From Lineus longissimus (taxonomy: Eukaryota; Nemertea; Pilidiophora; Heteronemertea; Lineidae): a DNA stretch of 64,000 nucleotides. The position numbers and the translations under genes were made by a program. The notes beneath the pieces were generated by a model. The model was not told the DNA's origin. It did no database searches and worked only from the letters and a program-made list of their open reading frames with translations. This document shows, piece by piece, positions 46,438 through 54,558 of the stretch (position 1 is its first letter; each line of letters begins with the position of its first letter). The DNA lies in contig NC_088322.1 of the NCBI RefSeq assembly GCF_910592395.1, forward strand, positions 4,273,431 through 4,337,430. Reading direction: 5' to 3'.

Positions 46438-47220
46438 GAAGCGTGTGAAAAATTTATGGTTAAAAAATTTCAAGTTGCCGAGGGAAAATTAAAAGCTATC
46501 CCTGCAAAGCGGTATGCCCCAGGAACAGGTCCCGTTGCCGGAGCTCCTATAATGGCAGTTTTTTTCATTGAACAGAACATATACGAAATGAGAGATGCGA
46601 TTCTCGCCAAAGTGAAATCTCTCGGCGCAAGGTGTACAATACTGTACAAGAGACATTTAACCCCGCAACAAATATACACCATCGCTTACGATATCGGCGC
46701 AGGCAATTCACAGACTATGACTCGCGATGAATCTCGTGAAATTACAAACTACAATGATTTCCGCAATTTCGTGTTCTCTGACTCTCGGGTCATCGAATAT
46801 GAAAATGAGGAGAAAGCACTTGCAGCGAAAGACACGCAGAAGGCTACAGTTCGCAAATCTGTGAGCGCAGACGCCGATAGCGATGTTGAAATGGTGACCG
46901 ATAACCCTAAGACTGTTGAAATCGGAAATAGTAAAGTAATTGAACATGCAGAGGGAAAAACACAAATGGATACCGACGAGAAAAAAGATGGGGAAAATGA
47001 AGAAAATACCGAAGACAGTGATGGCGATGAGAAAGCGACTGAAAAGGATCTCAAAAAAGAAGCTGAAGAAGATTTGACAATAAGTTCATCTTCGGATGCC
47101 AGTCAGAGTGACAGTACTAAAACCTCAAAGAAAACTAAACCTGCAGCTACAACTGCTTTGAAGAAACGCAATGAAAGTAGTAGCAGTAGTAGCAGTAGCG
47201 AGAGCGAAGAAGTCGTGTAA
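46438..47220 (+). CDS. 3' part of the split charged virus-like protein
   Basis: This continues the gene that begins at 37548, in the same frame as the 5' part once the transposon and one TG duplicate are set aside; the uninterrupted gene would have had about 764 codons. It starts with a folded-looking segment (FMVKKFQVAEGKLKAI, QQIYTIAYDIGAG) and then becomes acidic and Ser/Thr/Lys-rich, ending in a Ser/Glu run (SSSSSSSSESEEVV). An in-frame stop lies immediately upstream in the transposon, so it could only be made from a new internal start or after excision. AATAAA follows at 47259-47264 and the block motif at 47227. Confidence 0.65.
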   Translation, partial: EACEKFMVKKFQVAEGKLKAIPAKRYAPGTGPVAGAPIMAVFFIEQNIYEMRDAILAKVKSLGARCTILYKRHLTPQQIYTIAYDIGAGNSQTMTRDESREITNYNDFRNFVFSDSRVIEYENEEKALAAKDTQKATVRKSVSADADSDVEMVTDNPKTVEIGNSKVIEHAEGKTQMDTDEKKDGENEENTEDSDGDEKATEKDLKKEAEEDLTISSSSDASQSDSTKTSKKTKPAATTALKKRNESSSSSSSSESEEVV

Positions 47221-47226
47221 AATTGT

Positions 47227-47235
47227 AACTTCCTG
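47227..47235 (-). promoter_or_regulatory. Intergenic motif AACTTCCTG
   Basis: An exact inverted copy lies 7 bp after the stop of the split gene; a partial copy GCTTCCTC follows at 47245. Confidence 0.6.
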
Positions 47236-47414
47236 AATATTGTAGCTTCCTCATTTGTAATAAAATATGAAAAATTGTTAATTTTGCTGTTTGGCTTTTT
47301 TGACAACAGATGTTTGCATATTAGGAGGATGTGGTACCTCAGTAATCCCATTTTGAATCTGTTCCTGAAACCATACATGATGGAGTACGCCGAATGTGAG
47401 CAAAGGCTATGTGA

Positions 47415-47669
47415 ATGTTTCCAAATGATGGAACCGGGTGGAACGTAGAGGTCAACTACGATAATCTCACAGCAAAAGATTATGACACACAGTCGCTAGC
47501 TGTCGGACAAGACATGGCAAACATTTTGCAACCATGTATGAAATATCCATCGTTGATGAAAGATTTTATTAAAACACTTTCATCAAAAATGGAACGCCCG
47601 CGAGATGAAATGAATCTCATGTTTCTCAAACATATTCTTGACTTTTTGCCAATGAACCATCAGGAATAA
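47415..47669 (+). CDS. Small virus-like protein, 84 aa
   Basis: ATG 47415 follows an in-frame TGA. The product has no recognised motif (NYDNLTAKDYDTQSLAVGQD). A second open frame, 47329-47448 (39 codons, MWYLSNPILNLFLKPY), overlaps its start in another frame and also looks coding. The two could be one gene with a frameshift near the GAACCGGGTGGAAC stretch, where the frames meet. The gap to the next gene is 60 bp, on the same strand. Confidence 0.5.
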   Translation: MFPNDGTGWNVEVNYDNLTAKDYDTQSLAVGQDMANILQPCMKYPSLMKDFIKTLSSKMERPRDEMNLMFLKHILDFLPMNHQE

Positions 47670-47729
47670 ATTTACGTTTGGGTATATTTCATTGTAACGC
47701 TTTGCATCAATCTCACATACTCTCTCACG

Positions 47730-48308
47730 ATGGCTACAGGCGGAAAATCTGTTACACCGTTGACCGGGGCTGAAATTATTGTGATCATTGATGGCATTGA
47801 TAACCCAAGGAAATGGGCAACGGACTGGGTAATGAAACGTGATAAAGTTGAAGATTTTCTAGATTTCATCGGTGTGTACGAGTCGTGCAATATCTATGAC
47901 AGCGGTTTGATTCACATCTCATTCATGAAACCGGTCTCTACCACATTGAAAAAGGTCAGAGATAAACTGCGTTCGTACGGTTTCCGTTTCCAAGGACTGC
48001 GAAAAAGAACTACCACTAGAAATGCGGGGAAGCTGCTTGCTGAGTATACAAGTGACGGTACGGGTGAGATATACCCCAAAAACGTTCCCGATTCTGACAG
48101 CGAAAGTGAATGTGGTGATGAATGGAATGCCATCAGCAAGAAAATGAACCGTTTGATTGCGAATCAGAAGGAAAAGTTCAAATCAATTCTCGCAAATCAC
48201 TATGAACAGGTGGAAAAACTTCTCAATGCCCATAAGAACGAAGTGAGCCAACTGATGGACAGAAAAAACAAAGAAATGCAAGATTTTGTCAAGAAGAGTA
48301 AAAAATGA
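47730..48308 (+). CDS. Virus-like protein with C-terminal coiled coil, 192 aa
   Basis: The ATG at 47730 (MATGGKSVTPL) is the first in frame. The N-terminal 110 residues look folded, with an Ile/Val-rich strand (AEIIVIIDGID) and basic segments (GLRKRTTTRN). A short acidic linker (PDSDSESECGDEW) leads to a Lys/Glu/Asn-rich helix (about 140-190) predicted as a coiled coil. No family was recognised. It lies in tandem with the small genes on either side. AATAAA is at 48343-48348. Confidence 0.65.
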   Translation: MATGGKSVTPLTGAEIIVIIDGIDNPRKWATDWVMKRDKVEDFLDFIGVYESCNIYDSGLIHISFMKPVSTTLKKVRDKLRSYGFRFQGLRKRTTTRNAGKLLAEYTSDGTGEIYPKNVPDSDSESECGDEWNAISKKMNRLIANQKEKFKSILANHYEQVEKLLNAHKNEVSQLMDRKNKEMQDFVKKSKK

Positions 48309-48845
48309 TTATGAAAAAATATAAGTTCCAAAATGTGTAAGTAATAAACATGTCCAACAAAAACTGTATTTGTGTTAATTTTGTCACAAATTCGTATCAA
48401 AATTGATTTACTTGCCTTGGCCCGTCTTTTGTCCCAATATTGAGTCTTGTACTCAAATTGTTTTTGACATATCTCCCCAGCCAAGAATTGAAAGTTTTAC
48501 ACGACATGGAAGCTGGGTATTATTCTAACTTCCTGATTGTTAGGATACGATAAATATTTCTAACTTCCTTGTTCTGATAGTATGAATGGATAGCATAATT
48601 AACTTCTTGTTTTTTTATTTTTTACTGGGCCCCTCTGATAACAACTGATATTGACTTTGAATGTAAAACATACTTGGTATTAAACGATACTACTATGAGT
48701 AGCAGTAGCAATTTGTTGTAGTTCAGTTAATTTTGGCGAAAATTAACTCAACAAATTTTTGGTATTTGCTGTCCGGTTTCAGAATCGGTTTCGAAGGCAG
48801 GGTATATAAGCCGTGTTTGAATTTGTACATTCACACATTCACAAA
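48309..48845. promoter_or_regulatory. Long intergenic gap with two block motifs and a TATA box
   Basis: The gap contains AACTTCCTG (48527-48535), a variant AACTTCCTTG (48562-48571), a TTAACTCAACAAA word near 48741 like those at 20781-20880, and a TATA box TATATAAG (48803-48810) 36 bp before the ATG at 48846. The gap is unusually long for this block; a minus-strand frame at about 48420-48484 is too short to call. Confidence 0.5.
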
Positions 48846-49448
48846 ATGGCACAGTCAAAGCAACAACAGCGATTTCCATTCCCAGTTCTGCGAAATGACA
48901 GTGAGGAACGTGATAAAATCTTTTCCTCAGTGGATTACAGCGAAATTGATCCATATATCAAACCTGCGATCATCCATCAGTACAGGGACGATTATAATTT
49001 GGAGAAAAAGTATGCTGATGTGAAGTATATACAAATCGTTGGTACTGACATTGCTGAAACGTACCGTGACCTATGGCACGCTCAGAAAACAGTCAATATC
49101 TCTGGTACTTTGGAGCAGATCGAAGAAATGAAATTCTTGGATTCGAAAAATGGCCTGTTGTATGTAATGAACAATAGCATTCACCCGGGATCAAAGTCAG
49201 ACGTGTTCGTGTACGTGAAGAAGGGCGAAGTTGTTACTGTGAAGGTGGGAGGAGAGGAATTGCCTGTCTGCGTTACTCGCGATGAATTCAAGGAAAGATA
49301 CTTTTGTGAAGTGAAAAATGTGACAATCAATGACATTGCTGAAATTGTGGACACGGCGAGAAAGGAATCGAAAATTGTGACACGAGATGTCTACGTTGAA
49401 TCGTTTCTGGATGGAGAGTATTGCGGTATGGAAAACTTTCTGAAATAA
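48846..49448 (+). CDS. Virus-like protein, 200 aa
   Basis: ATG 48846 (MAQSKQQQRF) was chosen over an upstream in-frame TTG because TATATAAG at 48803-48810 puts transcription start just before it. The protein looks soluble and folded, with alternating strands (SDVFVYVKKGEVVTVKVGG). It has no signal peptide or membrane segment, and no family was recognised. It is followed after 33 bp by another small gene on the same strand. Confidence 0.65.
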   Translation: MAQSKQQQRFPFPVLRNDSEERDKIFSSVDYSEIDPYIKPAIIHQYRDDYNLEKKYADVKYIQIVGTDIAETYRDLWHAQKTVNISGTLEQIEEMKFLDSKNGLLYVMNNSIHPGSKSDVFVYVKKGEVVTVKVGGEELPVCVTRDEFKERYFCEVKNVTINDIAEIVDTARKESKIVTRDVYVESFLDGEYCGMENFLK

Positions 49449-49481
49449 GGAATTTTGAATTTCGTGTTCAAATCGCGTAAC

Positions 49482-49724
49482 ATGATTTTGCCGCATGTTG
49501 AAGGGATTCTTGTGATGGCAGGAAACAACCAAAGGACTGTATTTCCCATTCCTGAACTGTTCCGTAAAGTTGTTGTGTTTGATACAGGAAATCCTGATTC
49601 ACCTGCGTTTTGTTACAATTTTGAGGACGATTACACCCAAAATCCACAGTGGTACCTTGTTTGTACGAATTTGTTCATGTCTAACGCTGGAATGGACCAT
49701 ATCATAAAAGTTGACTTTCAGTAA
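49482..49724 (+). CDS. Small virus-like protein, 80 aa
   Basis: The start was placed at ATG 49482 (MILPHVEGILV); the frame is open upstream only from TTG. The sequence contains PELFRKVVVFDTGNPD and an acidic/aromatic segment. It has no signal peptide and no recognised family. It sits in a rightward run of small genes (47415-51616). AATAAA is at 49780-49785. Confidence 0.5.
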   Translation: MILPHVEGILVMAGNNQRTVFPIPELFRKVVVFDTGNPDSPAFCYNFEDDYTQNPQWYLVCTNLFMSNAGMDHIIKVDFQ

Positions 49725-49855
49725 CACATGATAGTGGTAAAAGTAATGATAATAATAATACTATGGTGTATGGCAAAACAATAAAAAATGTGTATTTATA
49801 ACCATACGTAGGCGTTTATTATTTTCCATCGATTTGGCTATTTTTATGCATAAAC

Positions 49856-50482
49856 ATGGGTTGTTTGCTAAATATAACGACTATAAGGAGGCAAATGAGG
49901 CCATCGTATGTTATCACGATGCAAGAGGTCAGTTGGCAACTTGGAAACCACCACGCTATAAATCATTTCAAACAATTTGGTATTGAACCTGATGGAAAGT
50001 ACTTGAAAATTGCACGAAAGTTATATCGGTACAATGCTAATGAGTTCAATGTCCTAATGCATGCAGAACAGTCACAAGAATTGGAAGTTTTCCTGTCATT
50101 GATTGATATGATAGGACGTGCGGTCACCAAATTAAACTGGGACATGCCAAACAACATGAAAAGTAAGTTAGCATCCACCTACATTTTAGAAGCACTGTTC
50201 CAGAATTTGGGTTATACCGAAGACGATAACCTAATTCCATATGTTTTGGATAAAACTGGTTTCGAAGATCTAAAACCGATACGAAATGCGATATTGATAA
50301 TTCTTTGTGATTTCTGGTACATGCGTAATGACATTGAGGTTGATCAGGTGGATTTGGAAGACGCGGTTGAAGTGTTGAATAATTATGTCAAAGCAAGATC
50401 CGATTACATGTTGGAAATCCCACTTTTCGAAATCACATTCGAGGAAGACATGGACGATGGGGAGGAAACGGAACAAATCTAA
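49856..50482 (+). CDS. Virus-like protein, 208 aa, helical
   Basis: ATG 49856 opens a frame that looks mainly helical (EVFLSLIDMIGRAVTKLNW, IRNAILIILCDFWYMRNDI) and ends in an acidic tail (EEDMDDGEETEQI). The second half has conserved-looking hydrophobic helices but no clear membrane span. No family was recognised. The next gene's TATA box begins 10 bp after its stop. Confidence 0.6.
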   Translation: MGCLLNITTIRRQMRPSYVITMQEVSWQLGNHHAINHFKQFGIEPDGKYLKIARKLYRYNANEFNVLMHAEQSQELEVFLSLIDMIGRAVTKLNWDMPNNMKSKLASTYILEALFQNLGYTEDDNLIPYVLDKTGFEDLKPIRNAILIILCDFWYMRNDIEVDQVDLEDAVEVLNNYVKARSDYMLEIPLFEITFEEDMDDGEETEQI

Positions 50483-50491
50483 CAAATTTTG

Positions 50492-50498
50492 TATATAA
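50492..50498 (+). promoter_or_regulatory. TATA box (TATATAA)
   Basis: It lies 60 bp before ATG 50558. An upstream ATG at 50507 would be only 9 bp from the box and is therefore unlikely to be in the mRNA, which decides the start. Confidence 0.5.
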
Positions 50499-50528
50499 CA
50501 CCCATCATGAATTTTGAAAAATCATTTC

Positions 50529-50554
50529 TGCGTCTGAATTGCAATTCAGACGCA
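50529..50554. promoter_or_regulatory. Perfect 26-bp palindrome between TATA box and ATG
   Basis: The half site is TGCGTCTGAATTG, and the second half is its exact reverse complement with no spacer. It lies 30-56 bp downstream of the TATA box, about where transcription should start, and ends 3 bp before the ATG. It could be an operator-like site or a hairpin in the 5' leader. Confidence 0.7.
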
Positions 50555-50557
50555 ATC

Positions 50558-50961
50558 ATGAAGTTGATTCTGTGTTTGTTATTTGTGGCTGTTGCTGGGC
50601 GGCGAGACATTCGGCAAAAGTTTGTGAAAATTGACTGGGACGGCGAATACAGCGCTGATTATGTCGAAATTTCTTGCCCAAAGGACGATCGAATGTCAAA
50701 TCAACTTGCATGTTGACAGATCATTTAGATGTTACTGTACCACAGACAACTCCAATTTCTTTTGAGAAAATAGAGGTAGTGAGAAAACACAAAGGTAGGA
50801 AAAGAAAAAATAGACACGGACGGCGGCGTGGAAAAGGCAAGAAGGATGGTGATGTAGAAGAAACGAGCATTTCTTTTCCTTATTGTATTGGAAATTGTAC
50901 TCATTCTGGTGGCCTTAATGATATGAACATCAACCGAGAATTGTACCCACCTGATGGCTGA
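50558..50961 (+). pseudogene. Small secreted, Cys-containing virus-like protein in two frames
   Basis: The first frame (50558-50716) has a clear signal peptide (MKLILCLLFVAVAG) and an ectodomain start with one Cys pair (SCPKDDRM...). It stops at 50716. A second frame, open from before 50674 to 50961, carries a basic stretch (RKRKNRHGRRRGKGKK) and SFPYCIGNCTHSGG. The CxGxC pattern recalls cystine-knot growth factors, but this is weak. The two look like halves of one secreted protein broken by a frameshift near 50700. Alternatively they are two short genes whose ends overlap (ATG 50710, TGA 50714). A viral secreted factor is possible, by inference only. Confidence 0.45.
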
Positions 50962-51616
50962 ACCCACTTTCACTGATAGAGAACGGTGCCGTAGCACAGC
51001 GAAAACAAGCGACCGCACAAGTGCAATGGAAGTTTATGGGTATGACATCGGACTAGGCGATTATACGTTGTTACCAACGTATACAGAACTTAGTATCAGT
51101 GATTTCTCTGTTTTTTGGATTCCACCTGAGAAAATATTCAAACAACTCTATGGTATGCCTGAAAACTATGCGATTCCTGATTACGTTAGAAAGATGCATA
51201 TCTTGGCGATGTTGTTCAACAGTTATGACAAAGTCAGTATATTGCATATTGCGAATGCATACGACTTCTGCATAGGAAAGATAGATTTCAAATATTTTAT
51301 TGTTGGTGCTCTTTCATTTTGTTTCTATGAATATGTGGAACAAGCAGATAAGAAGTTGACTATAGTAGTTCCTGGTACAATAACTCCAAAGTCTCCCAAC
51401 TTGCTGAAATATTTTGCCTATAATGGTTGCATCGTGATTCCTGTTGTGTTTGACAATGTTTTGGTTGTTGATATCGAAAGATACATTTTCCCAATTGTAG
51501 ACAATGACATGTATATGGCCACATGCAGTTATAGCCGCGGAAAAGTTAGCGAAAGACTGAAGTTAAATAAATTACCAGAAAGTATGATCGAAGATATCGC
51601 TACCAGCGCATACTAA
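50954..51616 (+). CDS. Virus-like protein, 220 aa
   Basis: ATG 50954 overlaps the stop of the preceding frame by 8 bp; an alternative ATG lies at 51026 (MEVYGYDIG). The product is rich in aromatic residues and hydrophobic strands (VGALSFCFYEYVEQ, GCIVIPVVFDNVLVVDI) with no signal peptide. No family was recognised. It ends the rightward run of small genes; downstream lies a degraded segment. Confidence 0.6.
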   Translation: MAEPTFTDRERCRSTAKTSDRTSAMEVYGYDIGLGDYTLLPTYTELSISDFSVFWIPPEKIFKQLYGMPENYAIPDYVRKMHILAMLFNSYDKVSILHIANAYDFCIGKIDFKYFIVGALSFCFYEYVEQADKKLTIVVPGTITPKSPNLLKYFAYNGCIVIPVVFDNVLVVDIERYIFPIVDNDMYMATCSYSRGKVSERLKLNKLPESMIEDIATSAY

Positions 51617-51663
51617 AATTCTTATTCTCTGTAAATTGTACGGGATTATAGTATAGGTAGGAC

Positions 51664-52487
51664 GTCTGCAAAATTATATTGTTCTTTGGAAAATAATGAC
51701 CAACAATCGCTGCTGCACGAATTAGATTATGACCTCGAAAGTGTTTTATTACTACTTTCTCAATATGTTCCTCCACCTATGGTCGAGGCACAAACCAGCG
51801 GACCAGTAGTTTTATCTGCGACACCCATACTGCATTCTTATGGATTCAAATAATTATACGAATATTATAGAAGCCAAGTGCGAGTTTCCAGTTTTGGATA
51901 TTAGTTCTGTGTACATGAAAATGAATAAAGGTGAAATTCAAAAAAAATTCAATGCTATTTTGAGCGATACGTGTTCTCAACAATATAATAAGATATGAAA
52001 TTTGGTGCCGGAGATCCGTACTACTACAAAAGGGGTGCTGATATTCACATGCCTTATGCTCTTGGATGTAGTGTTGCTTCTGGTACGAATTGCGGTAAAC
52101 AGCACTGTAAATTCAACATTCAAGTGGACACGCATCAGTACAAAATGAAAAATTACGACCCGAATGAAATTATTCAACCGGCCGTGAACGGGAACGAGAA
52201 CATGACTAATACAACTGCATCCCTCTTTAGCGAATTTGAATGGGTTTGTACCAGCTGGGGCTGTTAAGGTGTCTCACAATCCACTGAAATGCGTATATGA
52301 TGATAAGAGTTTGCTGACAACGAATGGATTATAGATTCACATTTCGTCCAGTTAACTGGTCATTGTAAGGTTAGATGTTGGTTTGGTGAAAAAAGGATAA
52401 CGCATCGACAATTGTTGCGAGAATTTGTCTTCCAAAATCCGGACCCAGTTGATAAACCGAAACCTCGAAACCCTGAAAAGAAATGAC
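51664..52487 (+). pseudogene. Frameshifted virus-like gene remnant
   Basis: Coding-looking stretches follow one another in changing frames: about 51664-51853 (no ATG; LLLLSQYVPPPMVEAQTSG), 51840-51998 (52 codons from ATG), 51995-52267 (90 codons; GCSVASGTNCGKQHCKFNI), a short part in a third frame to about 52335, and about 52307-52487 (CKVRCWFGEKRITHRQLL, no ATG). Two junctions overlap by only 4-14 bp. The simplest reading is one gene of about 270 codons with several indels; two or three tiny overlapping genes is the alternative. No family was recognised, though the Cys/His content of the middle part could bind metal. Confidence 0.45.
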
Positions 52488-52631
52488 GTAAACAAAGACA
52501 TTTTATATTGTAATCACATTTATTAGCATTTTGTATATTCATACTAAAATAAAATAACAGATGTACTCAAAATTCCCAACTTTGATTTTTTTCGAAAAAT
52601 TTTCTTTCCTGATTTGAAATCAGATTCTGAA

Positions 52632-52681
52632 CAGGAAGTTAAAATTGGATTTTGAAAAATATTCCAAGTCCTAACTTCCTG
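52632..52681. promoter_or_regulatory. Paired inverted block motifs
   Basis: CAGGAAGTT (52632-52640) faces AACTTCCTG (52673-52681). Flanking bases also pair (TTGGATTTTG with CAAAATCCAA), giving a larger imperfect hairpin. The right copy has the long form AAGTCCTAACTTCCTG. Confidence 0.65.
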
Positions 52682-52697
52682 TTCAAAATCCAATTTT

Positions 52698-53258
52698 TTA
52701 TTTCTTCGATTTCAATGAAAATTTCGGAAAGTTTGTAATTTGTTCGCAGTCTGAAGAATCAGAATCGCTATCCGAGTCGTCTCTGGGTAGTATAATGGTG
52801 TTCGCAGCCTCCTTGGTCACATGTTTGGCATCCGAGACGTATCTTCTATAGTCTTCGAACCTTTCGGCAATTTCTTCTGTGTCATTTTCGAAATCGCAGA
52901 TACTTTTAACCTTTTCACCGAAGTAAGCTGCTCTTTTGAGATTTTGTACGGTATGTATTCCTTGGATCACACGTAGGTTGTCGGCTGTTAGTTGTTTGTT
53001 GATTTTATAATACTTTTTCTTGTGCTTGAGACATTTCTTTTGCTCATCGGCTATATTGTCAAGTGATTTCAACGTATGCCTCGTTCCCACGTCGTCCACG
53101 AGGGATGTTTGACACGCTGCAGCTGTGGTTTGTATATTCTGTGATGCGCTGAGACATATTACCCTGGTCATTTCGTGTTCTCCAATTTCATCTTCCAATT
53201 GAGCGGTGTTTGATGCGGATGAGGTAAACGCCGTTGTAGCCGCAGATGATGCTGCCAT
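52698..53258 (-). CDS. Virus-like protein, 186 aa
   Basis: ATG 53258 (MAASSAATTAF) is the first in frame. After an Ala/Ser/Thr-rich start, residues about 60-150 are charged and helical (EQKKCLKHKKKYYKIN, ERFEDYRRYVSDAK). Near the end is a Ser/Asp run (DDSDSDSDSSDCE). No family was recognised. It starts 14 bp after the stop of the 421-residue gene, in tandem, so the two are probably co-transcribed or share a 3' end. The stop codon overlaps AATAAA. Confidence 0.7.
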   Translation of the reverse strand: MAASSAATTAFTSSASNTAQLEDEIGEHEMTRVICLSASQNIQTTAAACQTSLVDDVGTRHTLKSLDNIADEQKKCLKHKKKYYKINKQLTADNLRVIQGIHTVQNLKRAAYFGEKVKSICDFENDTEEIAERFEDYRRYVSDAKHVTKEAANTIILPRDDSDSDSDSSDCEQITNFPKFSLKSKK

Positions 53259-53272
53259 GATATAGACTCTGG

Positions 53273-54538
53273 TTACTCGTCGGTTGCTGTTGGCTGTTTA
53301 GGTCTAATACCTCTTCTCTGGCGCCAACTACCAAACGTCGACTTCTTTTTTGCTGTTAGGTAGGATTTATTTTGTCCAGGATGGTCTTTTGAAAAGGAAT
53401 AGTTGATAAATCTCGGACTTTTATTATCAAGGTTAAAGTAGATTGAATCGGGTATAGATAAGAGTGAATCGGTAATAAAGACTGTGTTAAGCTCTGTATT
53501 GTTTTTGGTCACTGATCGCAGAATCCACTGTCTAACTGGTGGTATGTATTCGAATTGTTGGGTGATTATTGAATTTGACTCGATATCATGGAATTTTTCA
53601 ATCCATGTATACCGCAGAGGTGCTTGTCTGCAACTTAGTATCTTTTTAGTAGAAATATCGTATTCCAACTCCCAACTGTTGCCCGAATCTGGATTATAGA
53701 AATTAATCACGAGCGAATTTTTGTTTGCATTCGAATACACCGCAGATGTAACCGTACTCCCTGTGTCTACGTATTTTCCACCTAATGTTAGTTTTCTGAC
53801 AGTGAAACCGTTTGGCTTGATATTGTCCTGTGAATCGTACGACCATATTGTTAAAGTGTATGTGTCGTACCTTTGTCCTGTAGGATCCAACGTGAGCGAT
53901 AGGAAGGTGTGATCGTTGATTAGGAGAAGAACGTCATTATTTTCGTCGTGTTCGTATAAATGAATTCCATGATCACCAATTCGAAAATCGCCCTCAACAA
54001 TTGAACCCTGTAGACATTGATCTACAGTTTTCAACTCCAAATTCTTACACAAGAAAAGGGGCGTGGTCTGTTCGGCAGATTTTTTTTGTTGTTGTTGCAT
54101 TTGTTGGCTTATGTAGGGTCTGACAATTTTAATATTATTCAATTGTAGACAATTGACAATATTGTATAAAGGTTGCTGTTGTTGGTCCACACGGTCCATT
54201 TTGTTGTTGGAATTGTTGTATAATGTCAATAGAGGCGTGTCCGGAAACGGAACGTGTTTAAATACTGGTTTTCGATCCAAACAGAGTAAGATCATCGAAT
54301 TGCAAACACTTGGTACCGTTATGAGATCTTTGGTTATGTCGCTGACTTGAAATCCGTATGTTATAGCCAATGTCTGTGCACTCATGATTACCGAAAGTCC
54401 GAATTTATCCGCAAGTTCTAAATCCAAAGACCAAGAATTGCTGTTCAGCGTAGCGTTGTTGTGTACTGTAAATAAACGTCCGTTATTCACTGTAATTATT
54501 TTGTGCTTGAATTGACTATCTATGCGAAGTGAATCCAT
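53273..54538 (-). CDS. Virus-like protein, 421 aa, beta-rich
   Basis: The start was placed at ATG 54538 (MDSLRIDSQF); two codons further upstream only TTG is available. The protein looks beta-rich (HTFLSLTLDPTGQ, GSTVTSAVYSNANKNSLVI) with a Gln-rich stretch around 120-155 and a basic tail (SWRQRRGIRPKQP). It has no signal peptide or membrane span. The length and two-part layout invite comparison with large viral dUTPase-like proteins, but I see no diagnostic motif. Its start codon is 20 bp from that of the divergent 420-residue gene. Confidence 0.7.
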   Translation of the reverse strand: MDSLRIDSQFKHKIITVNNGRLFTVHNNATLNSNSWSLDLELADKFGLSVIMSAQTLAITYGFQVSDITKDLITVPSVCNSMILLCLDRKPVFKHVPFPDTPLLTLYNNSNNKMDRVDQQQQPLYNIVNCLQLNNIKIVRPYISQQMQQQQKKSAEQTTPLFLCKNLELKTVDQCLQGSIVEGDFRIGDHGIHLYEHDENNDVLLLINDHTFLSLTLDPTGQRYDTYTLTIWSYDSQDNIKPNGFTVRKLTLGGKYVDTGSTVTSAVYSNANKNSLVINFYNPDSGNSWELEYDISTKKILSCRQAPLRYTWIEKFHDIESNSIITQQFEYIPPVRQWILRSVTKNNTELNTVFITDSLLSIPDSIYFNLDNKSPRFINYSFSKDHPGQNKSYLTAKKKSTFGSWRQRRGIRPKQPTATDE

Positions 54539-54558
54539 ATTCAAATTGCGAAGTTGAT
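54539..54558. promoter_or_regulatory. 20-bp head-to-head start region
   Basis: Only 20 bp separate the start codons of two divergent genes, the tightest such pair in the window. Confidence 0.4.
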
